From contig CM072512.1 of the NCBI GenBank assembly GCA_036898135.1, positions 17,766,097 through 17,830,096 of the forward strand: a stretch of DNA of 64,000 nucleotides. The letters run 5' to 3'. The notes beneath the pieces are model-generated. The model was not told the origin of the DNA and did not search any database. It saw only the letters and a program-made list of their open reading frames with translations. This DNA is from Oncomelania hupensis. Taxonomy: Eukaryota > Mollusca > Gastropoda > Littorinimorpha > Pomatiopsidae. Made by a program: the position numbers and the translations under genes. The number at the start of each line of letters is the position of its first letter. Position 1 is the stretch's first letter. Positions 1-11,369 of the stretch are shown here, piece by piece.

Positions 1-690
1 TGCTTCTACTGCTGCTGTGGGGCGGTGGATGCTGTGGCTCTATCCGCTGGTGTCTTTGGTGCCGGGCTGAGACGGTGCGAGACCTTTGCCGCCTGGGCGC
101 TACAAGACCCTTGCTACTGGGAGGACTACGGCCTGGTTCCTCGACACAGGATCATGCACACTCACAAGCATATATACAACTTTACACGCACATAAACATA
201 TATATAAACCGGTGACTATTTACTTCAATCGGTGATAGATGCAAAGCCTTAGTGCACCTTCAGACAGCTTAATCAGTTCGGATTGAAGGGAGTTCTGTTT
301 CACGGTGTATAAAGTTTGACAATAATTAAATACTATTCTTCAAGTCTTGGTGACTGAACACTTAAGCCATCAGTTGTGTCATTCATCGTTATTTTCATAA
401 TTGTTATATCTTGATTGTTTTGGCATCTTGTGTCCAGTGTCAAAGTGGTTACGGATTAGGCAAGGAGGGAGGTAATTGATTGTTAATTATTGGGGTTGTG
501 GGACTGGCTAGGGGTTGACGTAAGGTTAGATTCCCCATTTTCCTGTGTGATTGTATGTTGAGTAAAAGAGTGCAAATGTTCGTCTTGCATTTGTGTTAGT
601 TTTTTTAGTTTGAGTTTGTATCCCTACACTCGTTGTTGAGCTGAAATCACTGAACCCGTTCGGGTGACGTGACAGTGAGCGTTACTGTTT
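1..690. other. Unassigned left edge
   Basis: A frame on the + strand is open from base 1 to a stop near 195 (about 64 codons, Cys-rich start, ending in HIYNFTRT). It has no start codon in the window and I do not recognise it. It could be the 3' end of a gene or of a transposon ORF, or chance. The rest is AT-rich with no repeat I can match elsewhere in the window. Confidence 0.3.

Positions 691-739
<49 letters not shown>
691..739. repeat. (GTA)n microsatellite
   Basis: About 16 uninterrupted GTA units followed by a degenerate edge (ggcgtagtaat). Confidence 0.95.
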
Positions 740-1849
740 GCGTAGTAATATGGTAGCGTGGGTGATGGCTAGATAATTCTCTCCTTTCAAAATCAGCAGA
801 ACCCAGTCAAAGCTAGAGTTATAAAGACCAGAAAAGAAGGGGAAATCATCGATACAAAAGTCTCCCGGCCAGGTCCAATCGGTCAGTCAACACTGATTTT
901 CGTCTATTGTAGTAAGATTCTTTGAACATTTTGGTTACTTTGAAAATAAAGTCGGTCAAATCGTCACCCAATCCTGAGTTTTAGTCGCGAGACAGCATCC
1001 AAAATGAGGTTCGAAAACTCTTTGATCGCCACTATAGTTTTTAAAAAGAAATGAATTTTTAAAGTGTCTTGTTTTCTGAACCCTTGTTCAAAATGCGAAA
1101 GAAAAAAAATTAATTCACGCTAAGAAATGGCTATTTGGTTTTACATGTAGTCGTACAAAAGCTTACATTTGTTTGTCTCCGATATTTGCGAAATTTAACG
1201 GCAAACGTCGGGTCTGAGCGATCCAAAAGAGCGTCTGTACTTATCATCTGGAGTATTGAATGTATACATCCGCTATACATGTAATGTAATATGTATATAA
1301 GGCGGTATACTGCCTTCGATTGTCCGTTCTTCTGTGTGTCTGTGTTAGAACACCGACTGCATAAACCGCCTTTGTTATTTGGTTGGTAAGCTAACAGACA
1401 AAGAGAGCGCCTGAGGTGTTTTTCCGAAATAGCGTCACAACCTCCGGATGATGTTGCTGTACCTTTCGACGACGACCATTTACCAGCTGGAAATCTGTTG
1501 TTGTTGTTTTTTTAAGCTACGCTTATTGGAGAGCTTCCATCGCAATAATGTGGTTTAATAAACTCTCCAAAGACCATACTTTCTAGGGTAAAGGTTTCAA
1601 AACAAATGGCCTCAGACTTTGTTGAATGGCAAATCAGAACAGACTACATGTACATAGGTAAAGGTGTTCCGTTTCCTAACCTTTTGATTGTTGGGGAGAG
1701 AAGCGTTTGGGATATCCCTTTTCTCAATGGCAGCTTAATGAGGGCGGTGCCTATATCTTCTCCCTCGCTGCTTTACCGTCCCCGGTTCTAAATAGATCCA
1801 GGGACCCATTCACAGCTGGGTGGACTGGGGTGGGTCGTGCGCCTGTTTC
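740..1849. other. Unassigned AT-rich stretch
   Basis: No long frame and no repeat I can match with confidence. A short imperfect palindrome (ggcggtatactgcc) lies near 1301. The last 150 bases may be the 5' part of the old SINE-like copy that follows, but they do not align with the copies at 39 and 51 kb. Confidence 0.4.
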
Positions 1850-2235
1850 AATCTTTGTGTGTCGTTTGGTGGTTGCCTTGCAAGCATGGTCAACCATCCA
1901 ACCATTCTGCCAAATGGTCACTAAAGCTTCCTATAATATTATTATTTAGCAATGTAAGCATTTTATATCTATGTGTTTTGTTGATATTTGATAATGATGT
2001 TTGTATTCTATTTTGTTGTTGTAAACGGGGATAGATAAATTATAGCCTCAGCGTCCCCTCCGTCCCCTTTGTTGTACAATGACTGGTTGGTGGAGTGCCT
2101 TCTGCGTTACCCCTAGGTTTGTTTCAACAGATCTTTAATGCGGATCAGCCAAGTTGTGGTCTTGATTTTGTGGTCCTGATTCGGCTCTTGGCAGTCCACT
2201 GGACCCTGTAAGCAATGAATAGCTAACTAAATGCG
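1850..2235 (+). mobile_element. Old, diverged copy of the 565-bp SINE-like family (3' part)
   Basis: From about 1854 the sequence follows the element at 39251-39815 in order: the ttattatttagcaatgta block, the ttttgttgatat block, the cagcctcagcgtcccc block and the 3' hairpin module beginning ggtcctgattcggctc near 2180. The tail here is an AAC/TAACTAAA-like sequence and not the TAATG repeat. The module uses the 'cggctcttggcagtcc' version seen on the I/Nimb-like LINE at 52.6 kb, so this copy may belong to a sister subfamily. No target-site duplication was found. Confidence 0.6.
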
Positions 2236-2535
2236 CTATCCAACTATAAAGCACGCGTTTTTAATTTTGTTAACCCTGTGGGTTGCATTATGTTTATTTA
2301 TCTTTGACCAGCTTGTAAGATTGTTTGGTTTTTAAAAAGTCAAAATCATATTGGTACTGTTCTGTAATCTATTTAATATTTTTTTAAAGCGTTTTATTAG
2401 TATTATTTTCCAAATATAATCTCCTGAGAAGTTTATATTATCTTTCAGGTCTTGACTACCAACATCAGGGAAAGAAATTACTTATAATTGCGCACATATA
2501 ATAGTGTCCCAAACATCTCATGATTTTGGTTGAGT
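2236..2535. other. Unassigned AT-rich stretch
   Basis: Nothing recognised; AT-rich with T runs. Confidence 0.4.
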
Positions 2536-2568
2536 GTATGTGTGTGTGTGTGTAAACTCTCCATGTTG

Positions 2569-2616
<48 letters not shown>
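2536..2616. repeat. (GT)n microsatellite
   Basis: Two GT runs (about 2537-2552 and 2571-2616) separated by a short unique segment. Confidence 0.95.
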
Positions 2617-2620
<4 letters not shown>

Positions 2621-3430
2621 TAAAAAAAAACAGGAAAAGAAATTGTTTTAGCGTCACTGTCAGTAGTGGTCGTTCTGTTCAGGTTAGTGTAAAGTATTCC
2701 AGACCAAATCACCTATGTCATCCAATCCACTCCAATGTCCACGTCATGCAATTTGTATAGCGCAACACTTTATGTTGCAGAGACGTGCATAAGGCAACGA
2801 GATAGTGGAAATTCTTTTTCTTGAGGCACTGATAAAAGTTACTGCTTATATTATAATTTAATAGTTACTGAACATTATAATAATGTCGTTGTATTATGGT
2901 TCGATCGCTTGAGTCTGGTGTCTAGTAAACAGTGTTCACTTACCCTGTTCTTGCTGTCACGATGTTTGCCTGTATTTTTGAACTTGGCTATTTTGTGGAA
3001 AAGATAAATTACTCCTTGAAACAAAATTGCCTGATGGGAATGGTTTGCTAATGTAATGGATACTAATTATTTTGAAAGGTGTACAACAAAATCAAAAATA
3101 ATAATTGTACTACTGTTTGTTTTTTTGTTATTTTTTTAGCACAAAACTGTTCAGAGTGTACCGAATCTATTCGACCTTTTAAGAATGCCTATGATTTTGT
3201 CTAAAGCAATAATTTGTTATTGTTTGATACATGCTCTTTACCTAGGCCTGTTATGTAACACTGATTACGAATCGGGGGTATATAAGTTAGCAAATGTAGC
3301 ATTCAAAATGGAGTGTTCCCTGGAACTGTATAGCATCCCTTGCCGTCCCTGGCCAGGACTTGGGCAGGGATGGCGAGGGTTTTGTAATCCAGGCGAACTC
3401 TCCCCAGATTTCCCGCTTGCGACACATCAC
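2617..3430. other. Unassigned stretch
   Basis: No recognisable coding or repeat signal. The 93-codon frame starting at 3185 has no familiar domain and overlaps the start of the palindromic cluster that follows. Confidence 0.4.
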
Positions 3431-3582
3431 TACTCCCTAAACCGGACACTCGTACTACCTCCCTGACCCCCGGATCAGTGTTGCGGGACGTCGCAACACC
3501 CGGTAGTCGGTGGGTGTTGCGGCTGCCCGTAGCATTGAGACGAGGGTCAGGGAGGGGTGCGAGTGCCTCGGTGGGGAGTCGT
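3431..3582. repeat. Nested inverted repeats with GC-rich core
   Basis: The outer arms are cactcgtactacctccctg.. (about 3448-3470) and its imperfect complement (about 3541-3567), with weaker pairing outward to 3431/3582. Inside, tgttgcg - cgcaaca - tgttgcg occur in series, so the middle copy can pair with either neighbour: a 7-bp stem one way, or a stem of about 10 bp (cgcaaccc-type/gggtgttgcg) the other way. The block is GC-rich in an AT-rich surround. Confidence 0.7.
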
Positions 3583-4113
3583 ATGGTCCAAGTCGGAAAA
3601 TCTGGCAAAATTTTTTCTTTATCAACTTTTAATCCTCTTTCCATTGCCACATTTTGGAGCATTTATTTTGATTAGCAACAAAGTTCTGTGAGTTTTAAAA
3701 ATAGTTTTTATTATGTAACATCATGTTCTTCTGTTATGTTTTTCGCGATTTGTACGTTATTTTGTAGCATTTGTTATTGCCATTATTTGTAGTGTTTCTT
3801 ATTGATATATAGCATATTTCTTAAAAAAAAAAAAAAATAAAATAAAACAAATAAAAACTTACATTCTGTTTTATGAAGATAGCGGCCTTATTTTAAAACA
3901 CTCACTGTGAATCTGAAAAAGATAAATCTGACATATTTATTTCTTTATCAACTAGGTCTCCTCTCTAGCTTTATTTCAAAACACAACATCTGGAATGATG
4001 TTTTCTGAAAGAAAATGTTTCGCTAACTTTTGGTATTGTGTGTATGTGTGTATGTGTGTAGGGCTAAATTAGATTGTTCAATTAGATATTTCAATTGTTC
4101 TGTCACAGCGCAC
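3583..4113. other. Unassigned AT-rich stretch
   Basis: Contains an A run (3823-3837) and a short GTGTAT repeat near 4036-4060. No coding signal recognised. Confidence 0.4.
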
Positions 4114-4368
4114 TTATCTGTTGTAACAGCTGCTCAAGTCGCTTAGGACAAACTGTTTATAGAAGTGTCCACCTTCCGCCTTAGCGAGGCTGAGAGGTCT
4201 TGTTCTCAAGTGGTCGCTAAGGACTCCTCGGACGATTCTGTTGGTAATCAGTGACTCTTTCAGCTCTCCAAACTCGCAGGATTTCGCTTTCAGCTTGAGG
4301 TCAGTTACGAAAACGTCGAAGGTTTCGCCCTCGTTCTGGTTTCTGGACAAGAAGATGTCTAGGAAATA
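4114..4368 (-). pseudogene. Gag fragment of a Ty3/Gypsy-type LTR retrotransposon
   Basis: Read on the minus strand, the translation contains SRNQNEGETFDVFVTDLK, then LKAKSCEFGELKES and RIVRGV, with the frame open upstream through YFLDIF. This is the pattern of the Gypsy-type capsid region (retrotransposon gag family) in which an acidic helix with 'EGET..VFVTDL..KA..CEFGDL' precedes 'DRIV.GI'. The match is by recall of the family, not by search. Only about 80 codons remain; no protease, reverse transcriptase or LTR adjoins it, and the homology fades after the HLRTRPLSLAKAE segment. It is a dead fragment. Confidence 0.7.
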
Positions 4369-4812
4369 AACAATAATGAATTTTACTATAATTATCGAAT
4401 GTTTAAGCTACATTTTGAATTTCAAAAATATTTGCATGTTCTACCAATATCTTGCAATTCTAAAGTTTAGGACACTTAACCACAGAATCCTAGACACGAA
4501 CGTGTATGTCAAAAATGTCATAGTGGCGATCTTGGTGACGAGTTTCATTATTTATTTTTGTGTTCACATTTTTGTAACTCGAGAAGAGAATTATTAAAAT
4601 CATATTATTATAGATATCCCAATTCCATCAAATTTCAAGAATTATTGTCATCTAATAGAAAGTCAGTATTATTAAAGCTTGTAAGTCTAATGAAATTATA
4701 TCCCATGTCAAAATTAATCTAGTTCTGATTATTATTAATATTATTATCATAATGCACTTTATTCCATTCAACATTCATCTTGAGGACTTGCTAACGATCC
4801 CGAAAACGTTGG
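4369..4812. other. Unassigned AT-rich stretch
   Basis: No convincing coding or repeat feature. Confidence 0.4.
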
Positions 4813-5168
4813 TCTAGAATCATGGTCCTCGGTCTAAATACGGTTTAAGAGTGTGTAAGCAAGTGTGTACGGAAGTCCTCAACATCAATGCTATTTGTGA
4901 ATGTGTGTATTAGGTCCTCACAATACACCCCCGCATCATGGTCCTCGGTCTTAATACGGTTTAAGAGTGTGTAAGCAAGTGTGTACGGAAGTCCTCAACA
5001 TGAATGCTATTTGTGAATGTGTGTATTAGGTCCTCACAATACACCCCCGCATCATGGTCCTCGGTCTTAATACGGTTTAAGAGTGTGTAAGCAAGTGTGT
5101 ACGGAAGTCCTCAACATGAATGCTATTTGTGAATGTGTGTATTAGGTCCTCACAAATCACCCCCGCCA
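4813..5168. repeat. Tandem repeat, three 116-bp units
   Basis: The landmark catggtcctcggtct occurs at 4821, 4937 and 5053, exactly 116 bp apart, and the rest of each unit (tacggtttaagagtgtgtaa ... ttaggtcctcacaa) repeats with few changes. A decayed partial unit (agaatcatagtcctcagtct) follows near 5331. Confidence 0.93.
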
Positions 5169-5590
5169 GTCTTCACTTATCACGCAACATACCAAGTCTA
5201 ATAGCTCAAAGAGTAGTTACTATTTTGAAACGTACGACCCCTGGCGCTGCTTTCGGGAGCCAAGAGACAATGCTTGCAGTATCGAATCTCAAAAATACCT
5301 TATTTCTAATAGTCCCCACAACCGAGGTCTAGAATCATAGTCCTCAGTCTGTGTAAGCGTTCAAGTATGTGTGTGTGTGTTTGTGTGCTGGAGTGTGTGT
5401 GCGTGTGTGTGTTTGTGTGTGAAATGCGTCTTTGTTGTGTGTGTTGCGTAATGCCGTTCGTATTATTTTGGCCTGTAAATATGTGTTTTCTTCCCATTTC
5501 CCTCCCTTTCTTCACATTCATTTCTGCTTTTTAAAAAAGCCTTGGATTGAGAGCTTTAATAAAATTGAAGCTTGAATTAAGAATTAATCT
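5169..5590. other. GT-rich low-complexity stretch
   Basis: Holds the decayed 116-bp unit remnant and GT/GTTT-rich sequence around 5367-5425. No gene seen. Confidence 0.5.
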
Positions 5591-5714
5591 AAATAGTTCG
5601 TGATGGCTTAGTGATCTTTATAGCTGTTCCTCACTTCATCAACGCCGGAGTTGATTATAATTATGCAACCCCAAAACAGCCTCCTCAATGCATTATTTTC
5701 TTGACATTCTTTAA

Positions 5715-5805
5715 AATACCCCTCCCCCCCTCTTTCCCTCTCTCCCTCCCACACGCCATCCCCCCAGTCTCCTCCCCTCCCCAGCCCCCCCCAACCCCCC
5801 TCAAA
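5715..5805. repeat. Polypyrimidine tract
   Basis: Strand-asymmetric C/T-rich tract with long C runs, about 90 bp. Confidence 0.85.
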
Positions 5806-6189
5806 AAAAAGTATGATGATTGTCCCAGCAAAGTTTAACAAATCCAAGCATTAAAAAACGTAGAATTGTTCCTGTCAGAACATGACAAAAAGACACCAAA
5901 AGACAGTCAGAACGACAGACCTTAAAGGACAGGAATTTAACAATCACTCTGTGAAACTAATAAGGACCCCCGATGCGATCAAGCAAGAAGCCTTTTTTGC
6001 AACCCTCAAAAATGCATCATTTATAGCGATTTCCTAGCAAAAAATGCACAGGATTTAAAACGCGCGTGCAAGTCTTCGCTACTTTTGTGTTGGTCCCCAT
6101 GGTGCCAATTGCTGAACTCTGAATCAGAAAAAATATCTGCACCATCATTAGTGGGTAGTTGGTCGCTTGTCGGATTCTTTTTAAGACCA
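5806..6189. other. Unassigned stretch
   Basis: Nothing recognised. Confidence 0.4.
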
Positions 6190-6199
6190 CACAGCAATA

Positions 6200-7010
6200 T
6201 ATCTCTATATAAGATAAGATATTTATTAATCCAAAAGCATGGAAATTACAGTGTCTGTCAATTAAACATGTCCATTCATTCTTCTTTTACACACACATAA
6301 AGACGCATGTTTCTCACAAGTGATAAATAAAAAGAAAAGTATTGAAACAAAGGAATTAAAAATATGTATACATTCCTTCAAACACATGGACATATTTTCA
6401 TAATGCAAATATTTTAAATAAGCAATAAAAAGGGTTAACATAAGAACAGATAAATATGATTATTTAAAACTTATTAGTGTGTAAACATATAAACTATTTT
6501 TAAAAAGACAGTAAAAACAATAATTGAACTAAATTGCATAAGAGTTCAAAAGTGTGTCTTTTACACACATAATAAGACGCATATTTCTCACAAATGATAA
6601 ATTAAAAGAAAAGTATTGAAACAAAGGAATTAAAATATTTATACATTATTAATCTTCAAACACATGGACATATTCTCATAATGCAAATATTTCAATTAAG
6701 CAGTAAAACGGGTTAACGTAAGAACAGATAAATATGAGTATTTAAAACTTATTAGTGTGTAAACATATAAACTATTTATAAAAAGACAGTAAAAAAACAA
6801 TAATTAAACTAACTAAGCTGCATGAAAGTTGTAAAGTGTGTTTAGTAAGACCTACCAACTTGTTTGTTATGTGCTTGAATGGCAAGTGGTATGAATGAGT
6901 TCCTGTACCTATTTGATGTTCCGGCTGGTGCCCTATAACGTCCACTCCTGTCTATCCATCGAGAGTCAAATTCCAAGAAAAGTGGATGGATGATTTTTTT
7001 TTAGTTTTAT
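6200..7010 (-). mobile_element. LINE 3' end (C-terminus and duplicated 3' UTR)
   Basis: On the minus strand the segment near 6850-6975 reads WIDRSGRYRAPAGTSNRY, then RNSFIPLAIQAHNK, a pattern typical of the last residues of CR1/Rex1-type LINE proteins ('..R..SFIP.A...N'). The following sequence is an AT-rich 3' UTR that ends in a TTATCTTA-like tail at about 6205. The element is 5'-truncated; the solo LTR at 7016 begins immediately beyond it. Confidence 0.6.
6287..6834. repeat. Tandem duplication, two units of about 274 bp
   Basis: Landmark agacgcat occurs at 6301 and 6575. The flanking text (tctcacaa.tgataaat, caaacacatggacatatt, acttattagtgtgtaaacat) repeats in the same order with small differences. 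It lies in the LINE 3' UTR, so either the source LINE has a repeated UTR or this copy duplicated after insertion. Confidence 0.9.
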
Positions 7011-7015
7011 CTAGG

Positions 7016-7618
7016 TGTTACGTTGAAACGCGAAGGATAGTATGTCTGAAACGTGCACGATAGATCTAATCGTTTCGTTTTGCAAAGTGTTCAATGATAG
7101 AGTTTATTTACCTTTGATTTAAGTTTGCATTGTTGTTAGAAGAAGCTTTGTATAACGTTGATAATTTTCGTTGGTCGATATTATTGGAGAATTCTCTAGA
7201 TTTGCGTGTTTACTGTCGATGCAAACTTCCCGATAATTGTAGAAGTTTGAGAACGTTCCTGGAATGTGAAGGAAGTTGTATGACGTATGTCAGTGATGAC
7301 GAAGTCTAAAGCGATTGGTTAAATTGCGTCATACTCGTTTGATCCAGGGTGTTCGGGATAAGAGAGAGGCTATATATGTGCCGCACTGTTTTGAGAGGGG
7401 GTAGTTGTGTTGTTGTAAAAGTGAAAAGGCGATTGTATGCAGATGTTGATTTGTGCTGAATAAAAGTGGAAAACTTCATTCGTCGACTCTGTGACTTGTA
7501 TGCTGATTGAACGGGTTGCGTGGATAAACGAATCCGAGTTTACACTCATCAGGAGAATTCACGCATTGGGGCTGAATCTACTACTGATAGAAAACACCAC
7601 CATCGAATGAGTGTAACA
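7016..7618 (+). mobile_element. Solo LTR, family LTR-1 (603 bp, TSD ctagg)
   Basis: The element starts TGTTACG and ends GTAACA, giving short inverted ends of the TG...CA type. It is flanked by the 5-bp duplication ctagg at 7011-7015 and 7619-7623, as expected for an LTR retrotransposon. In this orientation a TATA-like tatatatg lies at 7371-7378 and an AATAAA signal at 7459-7464, the usual order of promoter and polyadenylation site in an LTR. Homologous copies lie at 22080-22672 and 25235-30405, and a diverged one starts at 9767. No internal region is present, so it arose by LTR-LTR recombination. Confidence 0.88.
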
Positions 7619-7683
7619 CTAGGGAACCTAGTACCCAAAATGTGCGACGAACTGAGAGCTTATATCAGACGAGGATTGATTAT

Positions 7684-7790
7684 GAGGATTGATGATGATG
7701 ATGATGATGATTATGCTGACGATGATGACGATGATGATGATGATGACGATGATGATAATGATGATGATGATTATGATGATGATGATGAAT
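7684..7790. repeat. (GAT)n/(GAC)n microsatellite
   Basis: Imperfect GAT array with GAC and TAT interruptions. It produces Asp-rich and His-rich frames that are not genes. Confidence 0.95.
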
Positions 7791-7821
7791 GTGTAGAGCT
7801 TGATACCAACTTTTTTTTATT

Positions 7822-8120
7822 TTACCTGTCCTGTCGGACAGGTTGTCGAATATTTTTCCTGTCCGAACTTTCCTTACAAATTTAATGAAGAAACACAAAA
7901 AGTAAGATATTCAAGCGAATTGTATTGCATCATTTTTGTACGTCAACAAATTGCACATTCAAACACTTTTGGCTGGAGAAGTCATATAAAGTTTTTATTT
8001 TTTAAAAGCCAAGATCATTGGCACCGATTGACTTAGCAGCTGAAAAATACCTGTCCCGTCGGACAGGTTGGGTAGCGATCCAACCTGTCCGGCAGCAGGT
8101 TCTACCTGTCCCGGACAGTC
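7822..8120. repeat. Cluster of CCTGTC...GACAGG hairpins
   Basis: cctgtcctgtcggacagg (7824-7841), cctgtcccgtcggacagg (8050-8067), cctgtccggcagcagg (near 8083) and acctgtcccggacag (near 8104) are short perfect or near-perfect hairpins with related stems. The last recurs in the duplicated unit at 8255. Confidence 0.75.
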
Positions 8121-8140
8121 GGTTGTGTCGAGTCCTGATG

Positions 8141-8207
<67 letters not shown>

Positions 8208-8292
8208 AAGTAGGAGGATAAGGAGGAGGAACTTCTCAGCTGAGAAAACATTTCTACCTGTCCCGGACAGTCGGTTGTGTCGAGTCCTGATG

Positions 8293-8344
<52 letters not shown>

Positions 8345-8390
8345 AAGTAGGAGGATAAGGAGGAGGAACTTCTCAGCTGAGAAAACATTT
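8101..8390. repeat. Tandem duplication including (GAT)n
   Basis: The unit tctacctgtcccggacagtc ... (GAT)n ... tctcagctgagaaaacattt starts at 8101 and again at 8252. The two differ mainly in the number of GAT units (8140-8206 versus 8291-8343), so the microsatellite changed length after the duplication. Confidence 0.93.
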
Positions 8391-8523
8391 CAATAAAATT
8401 TAATATCAAAATACGGAGGTTTTGGTGTGCTGTTTGGCCTGGGTCGTTAGGAACGACGTTCAATTAATGGCTTGGACCTTTAGCAAGCTTTCGTAGCCGA
8501 TAATAATACTACTACTTACTACT

Positions 8524-8544
8524 ACTAATAATAATAATAATGGC

Positions 8545-8611
<67 letters not shown>

Positions 8612-8629
8612 GTAATAATAATAATAATA

Positions 8630-8705
<76 letters not shown>
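8524..8705. repeat. Self-complementary (AAT)n(ATT)n microsatellite
   Basis: About 105 bp of AAT units is followed directly by about 75 bp of ATT units, so the two halves can pair into a long hairpin. The poly-Ile frame here is an artefact. Confidence 0.95.
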
Positions 8706-8706
<1 letters not shown>

Positions 8707-9766
8707 GACCTCCTCATTTGCATTACGCAGAAAACGTCGCTGAGTGAAAATGCGGAATTTTCATCATTTTGATGAATCGTGATTCCCATGTAAGTTTCTG
8801 GTATTTTTTGCATAATATTGGGTCAACTGCTATAAATGTAAGCTTAAATAAATGCTTTGACTGTATCCTCTCACCATTTGTTGTTGTTGATTCATTAAAA
8901 TAGGTGTGCTTTTCTCCGGGAAAAGCGTTGCTGTTCTTGAGCTGCTTTTGCTTTCCGATATAAAATGGCGGAGGAGTTTATAGTTCCGATTGAGATTTTC
9001 AACACAAGTTTTGCAATATGTCTGGGTTATAGGTGTCACCTATGGGCATGGTAAAGATGTAAAATCACTTTTCTGGGGTATTCATATGAATGTGCACGAA
9101 CACCCCTTAGTTTAGTTGAACCCTATACTACTAGGTTCGTAGGCCTAAACGGGCTAATTAGTAGGCTAGCTTATGTAATGGACACAAGTTGGGGCTATAG
9201 AAGCCCTCTAAATTGTGTTGTTTTTTTAAAGGAGGAGAAAAAATTACCAATGCTGTATCCTAAACTTCAACTAAACTTTTGTTGGGAAAAGTGTCTGTTT
9301 TAACCCGTGATTAACCAAACTTACCAGATTTCAAAATATCAGTCAGAACACTTAGGAAAATTATATTCTATATTTGCTGCAAAGATATTTGCAAAATTAC
9401 TGGATTTGATTACGATTTCTAATTTAGCTGTTAGACTAAAGAAAAAGTGAAATAAAAGAGATCGCTTTGGGGATTAAGAATCTTATGCATGGCCCTAAAA
9501 TCTCAAAATTATGTGGAGAAAATGTACGTAAGCTTAAATGTCGTTTCTTTATCGTGGATTTCAAGACCTATGAGGCATGTGTTTTAATGACCTCTTTGTC
9601 TGGACCTGGTAAGCTGACACATGCATTTTAAAATTCTGTTCTCTTTGTTGCTGCAATAGCCTTCGTAAAAGTTAAAAGCACAAAACAATATTGTTTTTTT
9701 TTAAACTACCAACACGCCTGCCCCCACGTATACAAATAATTTGAGTAATATCTTTCTAAAAGTTGA
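8706..9766. other. Unassigned stretch, about 1 kb
   Basis: No familiar domain in any frame; AT-rich, with no repeat matched elsewhere in the window. Confidence 0.4.
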
Positions 9767-10260
9767 TGTTACACGACGATGATCGATTCAGCCTCTAGGC
9801 TTGGATCTTGTGTAGACTAACTCCAATTCGTATCCGTCCACTCAGCCCGTTAACTCATTAACAAGGCAGGAGTCGCAATTATAAAGTTATTCTTTATTCA
9901 GCAGAAAACGCAGACAGTATCAACAACTGCACACAAATTCTCGTTTTAAAAAAAAAATTCATTCAATAAAATAGACACAACCAGACAATCAGACAGCACT
10001 TTTTTGTATCGTCTATCAACAATGTCAAAACATAAAGTTTCAGAACGGCGCAATCAACAACCAATCAAAATAAAACACGTCACTGGAATTCCGCACCGTC
10101 TTGCGTCATAGAATGTTCTATGGCCTTCGAAAATGTGATCATCTTTTACGAGATGGATCTGGAATCTTCGAAAGTTCTCCAAATTGCCACAACAATATCG
10201 ACCGACGGAAACAAACACGTAAGCCCCTCCAGCAACACCATGGATCAAAGGTAAACAAAC
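9767..10260 (-). mobile_element. Diverged relative of solo LTR family LTR-1
   Basis: Starts tgttacac and follows the minus-strand order of the 22080 copy: gattcagcctctaggcttg, the atccgtccactcagcc-like block, aacaaggcaggagtcg, a ctttattcag block, caaccaatcaaaataaa, cgtc.tgcgtcata, aatatcgaccgac and ggatcaaaggtaaac. Divergence is much higher than between the other copies. I could not place the far end (no GTAACA or matching 5-bp duplication), so the end coordinate is approximate. Confidence 0.7.
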
Positions 10261-11078
10261 GCTTTCATGGCGTACCTTGTGCCAATATTCGTAATTATTG
10301 TGCGGCGTCTCAATTTTATTTTTCGGTGACGTGTTTTATTTTGATGTCTGGAAATACATTCCCCGATCCTGTTGCTGGCCAATCAGTTTCTGGATGGATA
10401 CATTTGATGGATGAAGACGACATTCCCGAGGATTTCAGCTAGCATTTTTCCCACGCGGAAGACAATTCTACACTCGTTTTTCAACAATATTGCTTTGTAC
10501 ATAGTAGAGCTTAGAACTTAGCAAAATGGACCACAGTACATAATTCAACATATTATATAAAAACCACTTGCATCAGAATAGGGGAGCTACACCTTCCTGT
10601 CGTACCCTTAGCCGGATCGCATCTTATGAGTAAGATATAAGCCTATAATGTGATTAAAAAAAATTAAAATATAAAATGTCCAAGATGTTTCATGAAGTCC
10701 ATTTCCCTTCCATTTGGCGAGGCTATCTATAAAACCTTTCGTCTCCCATTACGTAATCCATTGCTTTGCCATCACTCCACATTAACAGAAATGCAGCAAA
10801 AGATCCCTCCTGATTTGGCCCTGCGCCCACTAAGTACTGACATAACCACCAGACCGATATGTGCAGTAAGGTGACCAGTGCTCAGCGCCTGTATAATAGT
10901 GTCTGCATCGATCCCGCGACCTCTCCGGAATGTGATGCTCTATTCTGCAAGCGCTCTACCGACGGAACTGTGTTTCCATTTTCATTCTGAGACAGAAACA
11001 ATACTGATCTTCTTATTCAGCCTAGAATATACAGACTACTTTACCTCATATTACATTCCATTACACAATCTTTTCTTC
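10261..11078. other. Unassigned stretch, about 0.8 kb
   Basis: May include the missing end of the diverged LTR. No coding signal recognised. Confidence 0.4.
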
Positions 11079-11101
11079 TTCTTCTTCTTCTTCTTCTTCT
11101 T

Positions 11102-11172
<71 letters not shown>
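11079..11172. repeat. (CTT)n(ATT)n compound microsatellite
   Basis: About 17 CTT units followed by about 13 ATT units. It is followed by a short gcgctta-containing segment that resembles the one near 46525. Confidence 0.95.
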
Positions 11173-11369
11173 AGGCCTTTTTTATATAGCGCTTACCTAT
11201 TAATCTAGCTTTAAGCGCTTAAACAAGTAATGTACTCGGAACGAATAGGACATTATTGTTATTATTATATGCCTCTGCGTGTTTTTTTTTTTTAAAGTTG
11301 GAACAAGATGGCAAACCATCCAAATGAATTTACAGACACACATAGCTGAAAATCAGAATTTCAGTTGTT

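Noticed and set aside
2518..2760. Cys/Val- and His/Thr-rich peptides
   Set aside because: Translations of (GT)n/(AC)n; also at 5306-5521, 16845-17102 and 23097-23483.
3303..3662. 119-codon minus-strand frame
   Set aside because: It spans the nested palindromes, whose GC-rich sequence lacks stops in several frames; no domain.
4813..5168. CRISPR-like array
   Set aside because: The whole 116-bp unit repeats with no variable spacers, and the context is eukaryotic.
8540..8743. Poly-Ile frame of 67 codons
   Set aside because: Translation of (AAT)n/(ATT)n; also at 48691-48909 (Asn/Ile).
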